A DNA stretch of 62,438 bases from assembly GCA_018674655.1 (NCBI GenBank), contig JABGZQ010000033.1:1-62438 (forward strand). The letters run 5' to 3'. The stretch comes from Fidelibacterota bacterium (GTDB lineage: Bacteria; Fidelibacterota; Marinisomatia; Marinisomatales; TCS55). This document shows, piece by piece, positions 1 to 9,665 of this stretch. The number at the start of each line of letters is the position of its first letter. Position 1 is the stretch's first letter. Below the pieces are notes generated by a model. That model saw only the letters and a program-made list of their open reading frames with translations, ran no database searches and was not told where the DNA came from. The translations under genes were made by a program, and so were the position numbers.

Positions 1-46
1 TCATAACCCATAAACACATATTTCAATAAGCCAATTATTTACACCT

Positions 47-1990
47 ATGACAAAATCTAATAAACGAACCATTATCATTTCCACCCTAATACTTGTTCTT
101 TTAGTGGGGGGCATCATTTTTATAAGCTTATTCCCCGAGGGTCCCATTTTAGATCCGGTGCCCAACCCCATCTCAGATAAAACACGCACCGAACGATTTA
201 GAGCAGAAAACAAATTAACACCCAACCCCCAGCGAAATCTGTATTTTGGTGATTTACATGTCCACACCTCCTTGTCTCTGGATGCCTATATTGGTGGAAC
301 TCTGGCCAACCCGGAGGATGCGTATCGTTTTGCCCGGGGCAAAGCCATAGAGGTGTTTGGCCAAAAAGTAAAAATTGATCGTCCTTTGGATTTTACAGCG
401 GTTACGGACCATGCAGAAGCGATTGGGGAATTAATCACCGTTCAAAATGCAGACGAACCGGGTCATAAAGCTATTTTACCCAGATTGTTTCGAGCCATCC
501 ATGAATCGGATGAGCCCATTTATTCTATCCATGATCCGGATAATTCCGTATATATTGATACATCTCGGCAGCGCAAATTATTTCACACCGCCCTCCACAA
601 TGCTGGGGTCGAAGACCCAACTCACCCCCGATTTTTTAGAGGATATAACACCACCGTAAAGGCCTGGGATATTATTCTTGATGCGGCAGAAAAATTTTAT
701 GAACCGGGGAAATTCACCACATTTGCCGGTTATGAGTGGTCTCAATTCCGCGGACGTGCCCATCTTCATCGAAATATTATTTTCCGAGACATGATGCTCC
801 CCGACTATCCCTTAAGTTCTTTCGAATTGAAACATGAAGAAGCACTGTGGACCTGGCTTCAGCACATTACCGATGAGGGCGCCACCGCCATGGCCATCCC
901 CCATAATACAAACTTGGCCGATGGCGGTGCCTTTTCAGATAGGGATGCGAATGGAAATTCCATGACAACAGAATATGCCCAGCTACGCCAAGATTTTGAA
1001 CCTTTGATCGAAATTCATCAAGCCAAAGGGAGTTCGGAAGTCCATGCAGCCTTTTGGAAAAATGACGAATTTGCCGGTTTTGAAAACTATACTAACGATC
1101 CGCCTCAAGAAAATAATTACGTACGCTGGGCCTTAAAAAAAGGCTTGGAACATGAGCATAACATCGGAGTTAATCCATTCAAATACGGGTTAATTGGTAG
1201 TACCGACACCCACACAGCTACCCCGGGAAAAGTAGAAGAGAATAGCAATACGGGAAACAATGCTATTGCAGATTTCTTTCCGGAGGCCCGGGCATTCCAG
1301 CGCTGGGTATTGGATGAAACATTACCGGTTTACGAAGTGGTAAATCCTGGCGGATTGGTGGCGGTATGGGCCGAAGAAAATACCCGGGGTCATATATATG
1401 ATGCCCTTAAACAAAAGGAATGTTATGCCACCAGTGGTAGCCGAATCCAATTGCGGTTTTTTGGCGGTAAAGGATTTAAAGGTGATTATAATTCAAATGA
1501 TGCCTTGGTAAATGATGGCTATACGAATGGGGTGCCCATGGGAAGAGACCTTCCCAACAATACAGCGGAAGCGTCATTCCTTATCTGGGCAAAAAAAGAT
1601 TCTATCGGCGCCAACTTAGACCGACTTCAGGTAGTAAAGGGATGGCATAAAAATGGGGAGCTCCACGAAAAGATTTTTAATGTGGCCCTTTCAGATGGCC
1701 GAAGTGTGAACCCCGATGGAACTGTGCCGGATAATGGCGCAACGGTAGATATGAAAACGGGTGCCTTTTCTACGGATGTGGGCGACACAGAATTAATGGT
1801 GGTTTGGGTTGATCCGGAATTTGATCCGGAAGCAAAGGCTTTTTATTATGTTCGGGTGATAGAAATTCCCACTGCCAGCTGGCAATTGTGGGATAAGATT
1901 CGCTACGATACTCAATATTCAGATAATGTATCGATGACGGTTCGGGAAAGAGCCTGGTCCTCCCCCATTTGGTATTCCCCTAAATCCTGA
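47..1990 (+). CDS. DUF3604 family protein, PHP-like metal-binding, membrane-anchored
   Basis: A 647-residue protein. Residues about 8-28 form one hydrophobic segment (IIISTLILVLLVGGIIFI) that is an uncleaved anchor or signal sequence, so the rest is probably periplasmic. The body matches the DUF3604 family, with PHP-like metal motifs: GDLHVHTSLSLDAY near residue 68, TAVTDHAE near 119, PHNTN near 285 and STDTHTATPG near 385. These His/Asp clusters suggest a metal-dependent hydrolase, but the substrate is unknown and I do not assign a reaction. The start is the first ATG after the window edge; no upstream gene is visible. A 60-codon small membrane gene follows 65 bp downstream on the same strand. 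Family assignment is confident, function is not. Confidence 0.85.
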   Translation: MTKSNKRTIIISTLILVLLVGGIIFISLFPEGPILDPVPNPISDKTRTERFRAENKLTPNPQRNLYFGDLHVHTSLSLDAYIGGTLANPEDAYRFARGKAIEVFGQKVKIDRPLDFTAVTDHAEAIGELITVQNADEPGHKAILPRLFRAIHESDEPIYSIHDPDNSVYIDTSRQRKLFHTALHNAGVEDPTHPRFFRGYNTTVKAWDIILDAAEKFYEPGKFTTFAGYEWSQFRGRAHLHRNIIFRDMMLPDYPLSSFELKHEEALWTWLQHITDEGATAMAIPHNTNLADGGAFSDRDANGNSMTTEYAQLRQDFEPLIEIHQAKGSSEVHAAFWKNDEFAGFENYTNDPPQENNYVRWALKKGLEHEHNIGVNPFKYGLIGSTDTHTATPGKVEENSNTGNNAIADFFPEARAFQRWVLDETLPVYEVVNPGGLVAVWAEENTRGHIYDALKQKECYATSGSRIQLRFFGGKGFKGDYNSNDALVNDGYTNGVPMGRDLPNNTAEASFLIWAKKDSIGANLDRLQVVKGWHKNGELHEKIFNVALSDGRSVNPDGTVPDNGATVDMKTGAFSTDVGDTELMVVWVDPEFDPEAKAFYYVRVIEIPTASWQLWDKIRYDTQYSDNVSMTVRERAWSSPIWYSPKS

Positions 1991-2055
1991 ATGCCAATAA
2001 ATAATGTTCTTTTAATCGTAGATTCCCACAATCAATTGTTAGGAGAGGAGAAACA

Positions 2056-2238
2056 ATGACGCAATTACAAGTAATAAAAAAACAACCCATGATGTCCATT
2101 GGTTGTCTTATCCTCGCTGGATTAATTGTTGCCAGTGACTATTTTGGATGGGTTAACTGGAATAACAATCATGCTTATGTCGCAGCCATGGTTTTTTGTG
2201 GAATTGCACTCTACGTATCATTAAAAGGGAATAAATAA
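2056..2238 (+). CDS. Small two-helix membrane protein, function unknown
   Basis: A 60-residue protein behind a very strong ribosome-binding site (AGGAGAGGAG, 5 bases before the ATG), which is the main reason to call it real. It has two hydrophobic segments, roughly residues 14-27 (IGCLILAGLIVASD) and 41-55, joined by a short polar stretch with WVNWNNN. The N-terminus is basic and the C-terminus ends GNK, so both ends probably face the cytoplasm. I do not recognise a family. It lies 65 bp after the DUF3604 gene and converges on the nuclease-like lipoprotein gene 60 bp away. Confidence 0.65.
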   Translation: MTQLQVIKKQPMMSIGCLILAGLIVASDYFGWVNWNNNHAYVAAMVFCGIALYVSLKGNK

Positions 2239-2297
2239 AAGCAAAAGGCATCAACGCTACCATTTGATATTAACGCCTGTAAATTGGGCGATCTATT

Positions 2298-3266
2298 TCA
2301 AATCTTTATAATCGTCACCCGCACCGCCAGGTGATCTGAATAACCACCCAAAAGGCGATCTCCCACCCAAAAGCGAAAAGTATAATGGTCATACTTCCCT
2401 TCATGCTGACGGTATTTCGGTAAATCCAAAATATAGACAGATTCTGGATCAATGGCTAAACCGTCTTGGTCTTTTAAACTTTCGTGAACAATAATTTGAT
2501 CATAGAATAAATCTTCACCCCGATAAATATAGGTGCCTTTTTTGGGCTGCTCCAACATGGGTTCCATTAAACTGGTCAATCCAACGGTTTTTAATGACTG
2601 TACATTCATTTCATTTGGGTCTTCGTTAAAATCACCAATCAAGATTATTTCTGCACTGGCATCATGTCGAGATATTTTTGCTACTTCTTTGGCAATTAAT
2701 GATGCAGTAGCAGCCCGCTTTGGGATTGATTTTTTACGACCCCCATAATTTGACGGCCAATGGTTCACAAATAGATGAATCGTTTCTCCGGCGTATTGCC
2801 CTTTTACATAAAGAATATCTCTGGTTTTACCGCCATCGGGTAATGTATTGAGAATGGGGCGACTTTCTACAACTGTAAATATTTTGGGATCATAAAGCAA
2901 CGCATTATCAATTCCTCTGGAATCAGGAGATTCATAATGAATGATTTCATATTGTCGCCCGGCGTAGGCTTGATTGAGTTCTTCCAATACATAACGATTC
3001 TCCACTTCGCAAAGACCCACCACATCTACATTGAGATCCGCCAATACTTCTGCGGTATTTTTTATTTTTAAATCGAAAATCTCCTGAGTGACATTTTTCC
3101 GGCCACCCATCGCAAATTCTTCATCATTTTTTTCCGGATCATCTGCTAAGTCAAACAGGTTTTCTACGTTCCAAAATCCAATGGTTAATGGCGCGGTTTC
3201 CTGGCTGCATGACGATGACATAAGCCATAATGTGATCCAGATCACAACTGTTAATATTTTCTTCAT
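2298..3266 (-). CDS. Endonuclease/exonuclease/phosphatase family lipoprotein
   Basis: A 322-residue protein with a lipoprotein signal peptide: basic MKK, hydrophobic stretch to about residue 18, then a lipobox-like MSSSC. The rest is an EEP (DNase I-like) fold: GFWNVENLFD near residue 31 (metal-binding Asn), LCEVENRYVL near 88 (catalytic Glu), LIGDFNEDP near 205 (Asp/Asn pair) and YSDHLAVRV near the end (catalytic Asp-His). All key EEP residues are visible. Such exported enzymes cleave nucleic acids or phosphoesters outside the cytoplasm; the substrate cannot be read from sequence. It is 60 bp downstream of yigZ and ends convergently with the small + strand gene. Confidence 0.85.
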   Translation of the reverse strand: MKKILTVVIWITLWLMSSSCSQETAPLTIGFWNVENLFDLADDPEKNDEEFAMGGRKNVTQEIFDLKIKNTAEVLADLNVDVVGLCEVENRYVLEELNQAYAGRQYEIIHYESPDSRGIDNALLYDPKIFTVVESRPILNTLPDGGKTRDILYVKGQYAGETIHLFVNHWPSNYGGRKKSIPKRAATASLIAKEVAKISRHDASAEIILIGDFNEDPNEMNVQSLKTVGLTSLMEPMLEQPKKGTYIYRGEDLFYDQIIVHESLKDQDGLAIDPESVYILDLPKYRQHEGKYDHYTFRFWVGDRLLGGYSDHLAVRVTIIKI

Positions 3267-3326
3267 TTTTTAGGAACCTTTTTCAATTTAGGGTGTCTAA
3301 TGGCTTAAAGCGGGTGCGAATTTCTT

Positions 3327-3905
3327 TTACCAACTCCTACTACCCTCCTTGGTATTATTCGCGCTCGCTTTTTTTATTTCTACTTGCCCAAATGACCCAT
3401 CATTTAATGTTTCACCCGAGAAATCTTTACGAATTTGACCCTCGAATTTTGAAATAACCTGCACAATATCACTATAGTATTTTATATCTGCTTTTATAAT
3501 TAATGGCATTATGGGTATCCACGGACGAAATGAAACAGATTGGATCACCAATTCTGCTGCTTTGCCGTATGCATTCATTAGACCCCGCTTACCCAATTTG
3601 ATACCGCCAAAATAACGAATGACAAATAGTGCCACATTCATACCTTCAATTTTCAGCAGTTGGTTTAAAATGGGTAATCCAGCCGTTCCCCCTGGTTCCC
3701 CTGCATCAGAACTATGTTCCACAATTGATTCTGTTTCATTGATACGATAGGCCCAACAAATATGTCTGGCTTTGGGGTGTTGTTTTTTCTGGGATTTAAG
3801 TAAGGGCTGGAATTGATCTAAAGATGACAAGGGAAATAATAGACCGACAAATTCTGACCGCTTCTCTTTAAAATTGATTTTCCCTTTTCTTTGGGGACTA
3901 TTCAT
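3327..3905 (-). CDS. yigZ: YigZ/IMPACT family protein
   Basis: A 192-residue protein of the UPF0029/IMPACT family. The N-terminal domain has the signature HSSDAGEPGGTAGLPIL (near residues 64-80) and FVIRYFGGIKLGKRGLMNAY (near 97-116), followed by a shorter C-terminal domain of the DUF1949 type. Members are linked to translation control or peptide metabolism, but the bacterial role is not settled. The start codon overlaps the stop of der by 4 bp (ATGA), so translation is probably coupled to that ribosome-assembly GTPase. The length is normal for the family. The last 15 residues are polar and unlike other members I can recall. Confidence 0.88.
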   Translation of the reverse strand: MNSPQRKGKINFKEKRSEFVGLLFPLSSLDQFQPLLKSQKKQHPKARHICWAYRINETESIVEHSSDAGEPGGTAGLPILNQLLKIEGMNVALFVIRYFGGIKLGKRGLMNAYGKAAELVIQSVSFRPWIPIMPLIIKADIKYYSDIVQVISKFEGQIRKDFSGETLNDGSFGQVEIKKASANNTKEGSRSW

Positions 3906-5218
3906 TTTCGTCGGAAAGAAATACGAATGGGTATACCAAATAAATCAAATTTTTCCCGCAATTGATTTTCAATAAACCGCCGATAACTCATGGGCACCAG
4001 TTTGGGATAATTAGAGAAAATAACAAAAAGATGCGGCCCGCTATGGACTTGGGTCATATATTTTAAATTGATGACTTTCCCGTGTGTTGCAGGTGGTGAT
4101 TGTTTTGCAATGACCCTTCGAAGGAATTTATTTAACTTAGATGTGGTAATGGAACGCTGTCTAGATTCATACACCGATTGTGCGGTACCCAACACTTTTG
4201 AAACACGCTGTCGGGTTAAAGCAGAAATAAATAAAATTGGATAGTGAGATAATGAACGAAACTGGTAAGCAATTTCTTCCGTGAATTCTTTCATCGTATG
4301 GGTGTCTTTATCTACCAAATCCCATTTATTCACCAGCAGAAGCAACCCTTTCCCCTTTTTGATCACAGTGTCCACAATCGTTTTATCTTGTTTACTAAAC
4401 CCTTTTTCACCATCAATCAACACCAATGAAACATCACAATGTTCAATCGCACGATTCGTACGGAGCGTACTATAAAATTCAATACTGTCACTCACTTTAC
4501 TTCGTTTCCGCAGACCCGCAGTATCAACCAGCGTAATTTCATTGCCATAATATTTGAGGACGGAATCGATTGAATCCCGAGTGGTGCCAGCGATGGGCGT
4601 TACAATGGATTGTTCCTTTTTCAATAATGCGTTGGTTAAAGAAGATTTACCCACATTGGGCATACCCACAATCGCTAAACGCATCCCTTTATTATCTTCT
4701 TCTATTGGTTTTCTTTCGTTCAAATTGAGCTGATCTAAAATGAGATCCAAAAGGTCACCGGTGAGCCGACCCGTTAACGAAGAAATAGGATGCATCGGCG
4801 CAATCGCTAATTCATAAAAGCCATTCACTTGTTTATCAGACGCTAATGAATCGCATTTATTCACAACCAAAATAGCCTTTTTTCCAGTCTCCCTCACGAA
4901 CTGAGCCAATGTTTTATCTGAAGCTGTGGGATCTTCCCGACCATCGACCATCAATAAAATAAGGTCAGCTTCGGCCACAGCCATTTGTGCCTGCTCTCGG
5001 ATGGCACTATTAAAAATATCTACATCTTCCGGAATATATCCACCTGTATCCACAAATGTTAATGGGTGACCGACCCAATCCATTTCACCATAAATACGGT
5101 CACGGGTGATCCCTTCTGTGGCATCCACAATCGCTTTTTTCTGTTTAAGAACACGATTAAAAAATGTGGATTTTCCCACATTGGGACGACCAACAATTGC
5201 AATGATTGGAGAGGCCAT
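3902..5218 (-). CDS. der: Ribosome biogenesis GTPase Der (EngA)
   Basis: A 438-residue tandem GTPase acting in 50S subunit assembly. The first G domain has GRPNVGKS at residues 10-17, DTGG at 57-60 and NKCD at 120-123. The second has GMPNVGKS at 185-192, DTAG at 232-235 and NKWD at 297-300. A C-terminal KH-like domain fills about residues 350-438 and ends basic (RISFRRK). Both GTPase domains are intact and the length is typical. It starts 4 bp after the end of the DUF512 gene and overlaps yigZ by 4 bp, so the three probably form one transcript. Confidence 0.97.
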   Translation of the reverse strand: MASPIIAIVGRPNVGKSTFFNRVLKQKKAIVDATEGITRDRIYGEMDWVGHPLTFVDTGGYIPEDVDIFNSAIREQAQMAVAEADLILLMVDGREDPTASDKTLAQFVRETGKKAILVVNKCDSLASDKQVNGFYELAIAPMHPISSLTGRLTGDLLDLILDQLNLNERKPIEEDNKGMRLAIVGMPNVGKSSLTNALLKKEQSIVTPIAGTTRDSIDSVLKYYGNEITLVDTAGLRKRSKVSDSIEFYSTLRTNRAIEHCDVSLVLIDGEKGFSKQDKTIVDTVIKKGKGLLLLVNKWDLVDKDTHTMKEFTEEIAYQFRSLSHYPILFISALTRQRVSKVLGTAQSVYESRQRSITTSKLNKFLRRVIAKQSPPATHGKVINLKYMTQVHSGPHLFVIFSNYPKLVPMSYRRFIENQLREKFDLFGIPIRISFRRK

Positions 5219-5222
5219 TTAA

Positions 5223-6521
5223 CTAATTTCCATTATTTATCAGGTTAAAAAAATCTTTTGGGTCATCGGATGTGACCTTAAATGGCACACCCAATTCAGC
5301 CCCAATCTGATCCAAGGTCATATCATCTAATGTAATACTTCCACCCGTTTCTCTTAGAATACGATCGCTGAAGACCACCATCTCTCCTAACGCTTTTCCT
5401 TTTAACTGTTGGACAATATCCTTCCCAGTTAATAACCCTGTTACGGTCACTTGATCGGCCCCCATAAATTCATTTCGAATAGGAATATAATTAACGGTTA
5501 ATCCTTCAATATCATTTAATTGTGGAATGAAGTTTTCCTTAAAATAATTAGAGATAAGTATTCCGGAACCAATGGTAATGTTTTTTGGTGTATCAAATTG
5601 GGGCGAAATGTCTGCCATGCCATCCGCCCAATTATGCATAAATGTGGCCACTTGGCCGACGCCATTTTCTTCTAAATCTGCGCCCGCATATTGGGCCAAA
5701 GGTGGTAATGTATTGCCAATGAGTAAGTACCATTCATCACTTAAATAAATAAATCGACCTCCATTGGCATGGCGATATTGTGAATCTAATTGATGAGCCA
5801 TAGAAATAAATTTTTCAGCATAGGAAGGTGTAACCGATGGAATTTCAACCAACCCTGCCCGATGTCCCGTTAATCCTACGGGCACAATAGACATGGATTT
5901 TGCCATTGGGGAAAATTGATGAATATCCGAAATGGTTTTTTCTAAATATTGTCCATCATTCCATGTAGGGCAAAGGACAACTTGTGAATGTATTTCAATA
6001 CCATTCTCAGTTAAATATTCAAATTTTCTCAGCAGAAAATCATCTTTTCCATACAGAAACATTTCTTGCCGTTTATCCGGTTCCGTCACGTGGACAGATA
6101 CATATAATGGGCTTAACCGTTGCTCAACCACCCGTTTCAATTCTTTCCAGCCCATATTGGTCATGGTAACATAATGCCCGTATAAAAATGACATCCGAAA
6201 ATCGCCATCCCGAAAGTAGAGCGCATCCCGCATGTTTTTGGGGTTTTGATCTACAAAGCAAAAAATACAGTCATTGGCACAGCTACGAATTTTAAAATCC
6301 TGAAATGCCAACCCCAAATCATCATCATAATCTTTTTCAATATCATATTCGATTATTTCACCATTCTGGCGTACACGCAGTATGATATTTTCATCGGATA
6401 TCTTAAAACGGTAATCTAAAATATCACGTACTCGAGATCCATCGATAGCATCGATTCGGTCTCCCGGCTTCAGACCCAATTCTGAAGCGGTGCTGTCTTT
6501 TCTGACGGATAGGATTTTCAT
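5223..6521 (-). CDS. DUF512 radical-SAM protein with N-terminal PDZ domain
   Basis: A 432-residue protein. Residues 1-60 are PDZ-like (ASELGLKPGDRIDAIDG). A Cys cluster CANDCIFC follows at residues 81-88 (C-x3-C-x2-C), the radical-SAM iron-sulfur motif, then a TIM-barrel region and the DUF512 C-terminal domain (GSGILI, VTGLLTGKDI). Such proteins are widespread and usually annotated as iron-sulfur oxidoreductases of unknown substrate. Association with der is common, which hints at a role in RNA or ribosome maturation, but that is inference. The start has no competing upstream Met. Der begins 4 bp downstream. Confidence 0.9.
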   Translation of the reverse strand: MKILSVRKDSTASELGLKPGDRIDAIDGSRVRDILDYRFKISDENIILRVRQNGEIIEYDIEKDYDDDLGLAFQDFKIRSCANDCIFCFVDQNPKNMRDALYFRDGDFRMSFLYGHYVTMTNMGWKELKRVVEQRLSPLYVSVHVTEPDKRQEMFLYGKDDFLLRKFEYLTENGIEIHSQVVLCPTWNDGQYLEKTISDIHQFSPMAKSMSIVPVGLTGHRAGLVEIPSVTPSYAEKFISMAHQLDSQYRHANGGRFIYLSDEWYLLIGNTLPPLAQYAGADLEENGVGQVATFMHNWADGMADISPQFDTPKNITIGSGILISNYFKENFIPQLNDIEGLTVNYIPIRNEFMGADQVTVTGLLTGKDIVQQLKGKALGEMVVFSDRILRETGGSITLDDMTLDQIGAELGVPFKVTSDDPKDFFNLINNGN

Positions 6522-6591
6522 AGCAAAGAATTTACGGAGATAGAAACATTAGAAACGCAATGGATAAATGGTACCCACTGTCGGTGGACGG

Positions 6592-7500
6592 TCAATCAGC
6601 CAATGTATATTTCAAAGACTGAATTGAATTTAATAATTGATCAAATTCTGAATGGGACAAAGCCGATAAGGGCGGACGCATATTCTTCCAGGTTTCATCT
6701 GATCTGTGGTGTTGAATCAACCCTTTTAATCCAGCAATCAGTGGAAAGGATTGGACTGCCCGTCTAAAAGCGGTTATATCATCCTGGTGTGATGCTGCCA
6801 TATTCTGATCTTTAAAAAATACATTATATGTTTCTTTAATATTGCTTGGGTTCACATTCGCTGTACCACTGATCACTCCTGCCCCACCGGCCGCCAATAC
6901 TTTTGATAGATATACCTCCGAACCGGGAAACATCGTAATTCCTGGGCATAACTTCAGTACCTTTTTAGTATTCTCCCAGTTGCCCGAACTGTCCTTATAC
7001 CCAATGATTTGCCGCGGATATATTTCTATCAACTTTGCCACCAGTTCAGCATCCAAGTTGATGCCAGAAAGTTGGGGAAAATTATATAAATATATTTGAA
7101 GATGAGAATCATTGATACGTTGAATCACTTCACTGAAATATGATACCAATCCGGTTTGACTGGGATTTTTATAATAAAATGGTGGGAGCATTAATTGATG
7201 ATAGAATCCATGAGAAACCGCATGTTGACTCAATGTCACCGTATCAGAGAATGCACTACATCCTGTACCTACCATGATTTTCTCTGAAGGAATATTCTCA
7301 TCTTTGACCCAATCCAGTAATGCCATGCGTTCGGTAATTGAAAAGGATGTTCCTTCGCCATTGGTGCCAAAAATGACAATGCCATCAATACCGTTCGCAA
7401 ACAACCACTGTAAGTGATTAAAAAATCGATCCCGATCAATAGATAGGTTATCTTTTTGTGGTGTGAGTATGGGGACCCAAACACCTTTTAAACGACCCAT
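6592..7500 (-). CDS. Dihydrodipicolinate synthase family aldolase
   Basis: A 302-residue (beta/alpha)8 aldolase of the DapA/NanA superfamily. I start at the second Met (MGRLKGVWVPILTP) because DapA-family proteins begin this way; an ATG 12 bp upstream is also possible. Tyr139 (in YLYNFPQLSG) and Lys169 (in IGYKDSSGNW) fit the catalytic proton-relay Tyr and Schiff-base Lys. The loop that reads GTTGES in true DapA is GTNGEG here (residues 45-50), losing the second Thr of the relay, so it may act on another 2-keto acid. There is no lysine gene nearby. It sits 70 bp upstream of the DUF512 gene on the same strand. Confidence 0.82.
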   Translation of the reverse strand: MGRLKGVWVPILTPQKDNLSIDRDRFFNHLQWLFANGIDGIVIFGTNGEGTSFSITERMALLDWVKDENIPSEKIMVGTGCSAFSDTVTLSQHAVSHGFYHQLMLPPFYYKNPSQTGLVSYFSEVIQRINDSHLQIYLYNFPQLSGINLDAELVAKLIEIYPRQIIGYKDSSGNWENTKKVLKLCPGITMFPGSEVYLSKVLAAGGAGVISGTANVNPSNIKETYNVFFKDQNMAASHQDDITAFRRAVQSFPLIAGLKGLIQHHRSDETWKNMRPPLSALSHSEFDQLLNSIQSLKYTLAD

Positions 7501-7614
7501 ACTACATCCCATCCAATTCCGTGATGGGCATCACAGGCAATTTGAGAAATATTGAGTAGTTTTTACCAGTTCCTACAACTCTCATTTGTTTTGTACCTAA
7601 TGTTTTGACTGTAT

Positions 7615-7650
7615 AAAACGGGGACGAATCTTCCTTCGTCCCCGTTTTTT
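7615..7650 (-). terminator. Rho-independent terminator after the LTA-synthase-like gene
   Basis: A perfect 14-bp stem (7615-7628 with 7635-7648) around a 6-base loop, with GGGGACGAA/TTCGTCCCC at its core. It begins just at the stop codon of the LTA-synthase-like gene. On the minus strand the stem ends in a short T run (CCCCGTTTTA). It separates that gene from the DapA-like gene downstream. Confidence 0.85.
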
Positions 7651-9644
7651 CATTTCTTATTGTGGTACAGCATATATTTTGCTGTTTCATAAGTCCCTTT
7701 CAACCGCCGGGAATAATCACTTGTAATTTCCGGATAATTCGACTGTATATCAAGCAGTGGCTCTTTGGAACGTAGATCATGGAGGCGAATATCAGTCCCG
7801 TCTTTTTGCATGGACAAATAATAATCCTGTCCCACCACGGCAATATGCTGATTGGCCATTTTTTTATTCACAATAAAAGCTGTCGCATCATTTGGGATTT
7901 CATCATTCAATAGATCCCGCCCCATGGTGCGATTTTCGTAAGGTGCCCCGGCTATACCACAAACTGTCGGCATTAAATCAACCAATTGTGTTATGTCTGA
8001 ACGAACCAAGCCTTTTGGAATCCTGTCAGGGCCATAAATTATTAAGGGAACTTGGTAAGAACGCAGTTTTAAATCATAATCGGATGGGAGCATATGGAGT
8101 GCTCGCGGGTCTGAAGTTCCGTGATCTCCGAAAAATAGGAAAATAGTGTTTTTGAAATAATCCGCTTTTTTGGCATTGGCCATATATTCACCCACTGCAT
8201 GGTCAAGAAATCGCATGGCATTATACTGTTCCTGGGAATCGAATCCAGCATTGGCCAGAACAGTCGCGTCAATTTCTTTAACTTCAAATTTATCAACCCC
8301 TTTCGGAATAGAATAAGGCCGATGGTTCGTGGCAGTTTGAATTACCGCAAAAAATGGCTGATCACTATCAATGGATTGGAATGTCTCATGGGCCGCTGTA
8401 AACAGATCTTGATCTGAAATGCCCCATACATCCAGGCGGGGAAAATCAAAATTATCCTGATCCTTAATTTGCATATCTGGAATATTATTTTGGAGAAGTC
8501 CACGAATATTTCGCCAACTGGCGCTGCCTCCTAATAAATAATGTTTTTCATATCCATCCAGTGCGTTGATTAAGGAATATTGATCCACGATCCGGGGATT
8601 GCTAGATGCTGTTTCCACACTGGCCACATCGTGGATACCCGTCACCATCCCGAATACCGAACGGGCCGTGCCAACCATGGGGATATAAAATCGATCGAAG
8701 AAAATGCCCTCATGGGAAAGCCGGTCGAGATTGGGTGCAGGGTTCAATGGATTGCCCACCCTCCCCATTCTGTTAAGACCCACTGATTCTAAAAACACAA
8801 TAACAATATTCGGCTTTTTAGTGTCAGAATTGAGAGCAGATTTCCAGCGGTTAAAATCCAGATTGTTTATATTAGGCTCATCCACCCCAAGGTCATTAGC
8901 CATACCCTCATAATACGATCTTGTGATTTTTTCATCGAAGTCCTCAAGAGCGAATGTCCGTGTTTCATTGAAATACAATACAGGATTCAATGCAACAGAA
9001 ACAATAAATGGGTCTTCGCTGAAATGGGCGTCACTCCATAATAATTTATATTGACGAAAGGTTCCCCACATAGAAAAAAGCAAAATGAGACCACCCATGG
9101 TGAAAGCGAAAAATTTATCCCTGAACCGGACAAGACGCTGACTGCCTTCTAAATATTCGAATGCTTTCTCAATGGCATGCCATGTTGCCCAAATTATAAT
9201 AGATAAGCCAATTATTGACCAAACAATTGGATAGGTTTCCCATACCATTTGAAGGGCTATCATAGGATTTTCTAATAATTTAAAAGCAGACACATCAATT
9301 CGGTGATTGAGGTATCCATAATGGGCGATGTCAAACGCGTAAAAAAAAGTGACTAAAACGGCGACGGTTCGAAGATAAAAATTAACCAGTTGTTTTGAGA
9401 TCGCCATACGAAATGGATTGAAAAATGGAATCATAAATAAGAATCCAACAGGGACGAGAATGAAAACCGCTAACCGCAGATCAAACCGTACGCCCACCCA
9501 TAAAGCGCGGATCAATTCAGCCCCAGTTCCATCCATTTCATCAAAAAAGAGGGCCAAAAAAAACAGCCTGAAAAAGACAAATAAGCCTAAAAAGGATAAT
9601 GCAGACCCAAAGATAAATTTCAAACGGCGTGAATAGAAAAACAA
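7650..9644 (-). CDS. LTA synthase-like phosphoglycerol/phosphoethanolamine transferase
   Basis: A 664-residue inner-membrane protein. About five transmembrane helices fill residues 8-205, followed by a sulfatase-fold (alkaline phosphatase superfamily) domain. The domain starts PNIVIVFLESVG near residue 275, has the probable nucleophile Thr in PMVGTARSVFG near 323, and LFFGDHGTSDPR near 500 for metal binding. This layout matches LtaS and its relatives such as MdoB/OpgB, which move phosphoglycerol or phosphoethanolamine groups onto envelope glycans or lipids. In a diderm, the target would be periplasmic glucan or a lipid; not lipoteichoic acid. It lies 21 bp downstream of the CsgG-like lipoprotein gene. 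Confidence 0.88.
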   Translation of the reverse strand: MFFYSRRLKFIFGSALSFLGLFVFFRLFFLALFFDEMDGTGAELIRALWVGVRFDLRLAVFILVPVGFLFMIPFFNPFRMAISKQLVNFYLRTVAVLVTFFYAFDIAHYGYLNHRIDVSAFKLLENPMIALQMVWETYPIVWSIIGLSIIIWATWHAIEKAFEYLEGSQRLVRFRDKFFAFTMGGLILLFSMWGTFRQYKLLWSDAHFSEDPFIVSVALNPVLYFNETRTFALEDFDEKITRSYYEGMANDLGVDEPNINNLDFNRWKSALNSDTKKPNIVIVFLESVGLNRMGRVGNPLNPAPNLDRLSHEGIFFDRFYIPMVGTARSVFGMVTGIHDVASVETASSNPRIVDQYSLINALDGYEKHYLLGGSASWRNIRGLLQNNIPDMQIKDQDNFDFPRLDVWGISDQDLFTAAHETFQSIDSDQPFFAVIQTATNHRPYSIPKGVDKFEVKEIDATVLANAGFDSQEQYNAMRFLDHAVGEYMANAKKADYFKNTIFLFFGDHGTSDPRALHMLPSDYDLKLRSYQVPLIIYGPDRIPKGLVRSDITQLVDLMPTVCGIAGAPYENRTMGRDLLNDEIPNDATAFIVNKKMANQHIAVVGQDYYLSMQKDGTDIRLHDLRSKEPLLDIQSNYPEITSDYSRRLKGTYETAKYMLYHNKK

Positions 9645-9665
9645 AATATTCCTTTCGGACTTCAG

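Noticed and set aside
7502-7690. 62-codon minus-strand ORF between the DapA-like and LTA-synthase-like genes
   Set aside because: It runs through the perfect terminator hairpin, overlaps both neighbours' ends and has no SD or family resemblance.
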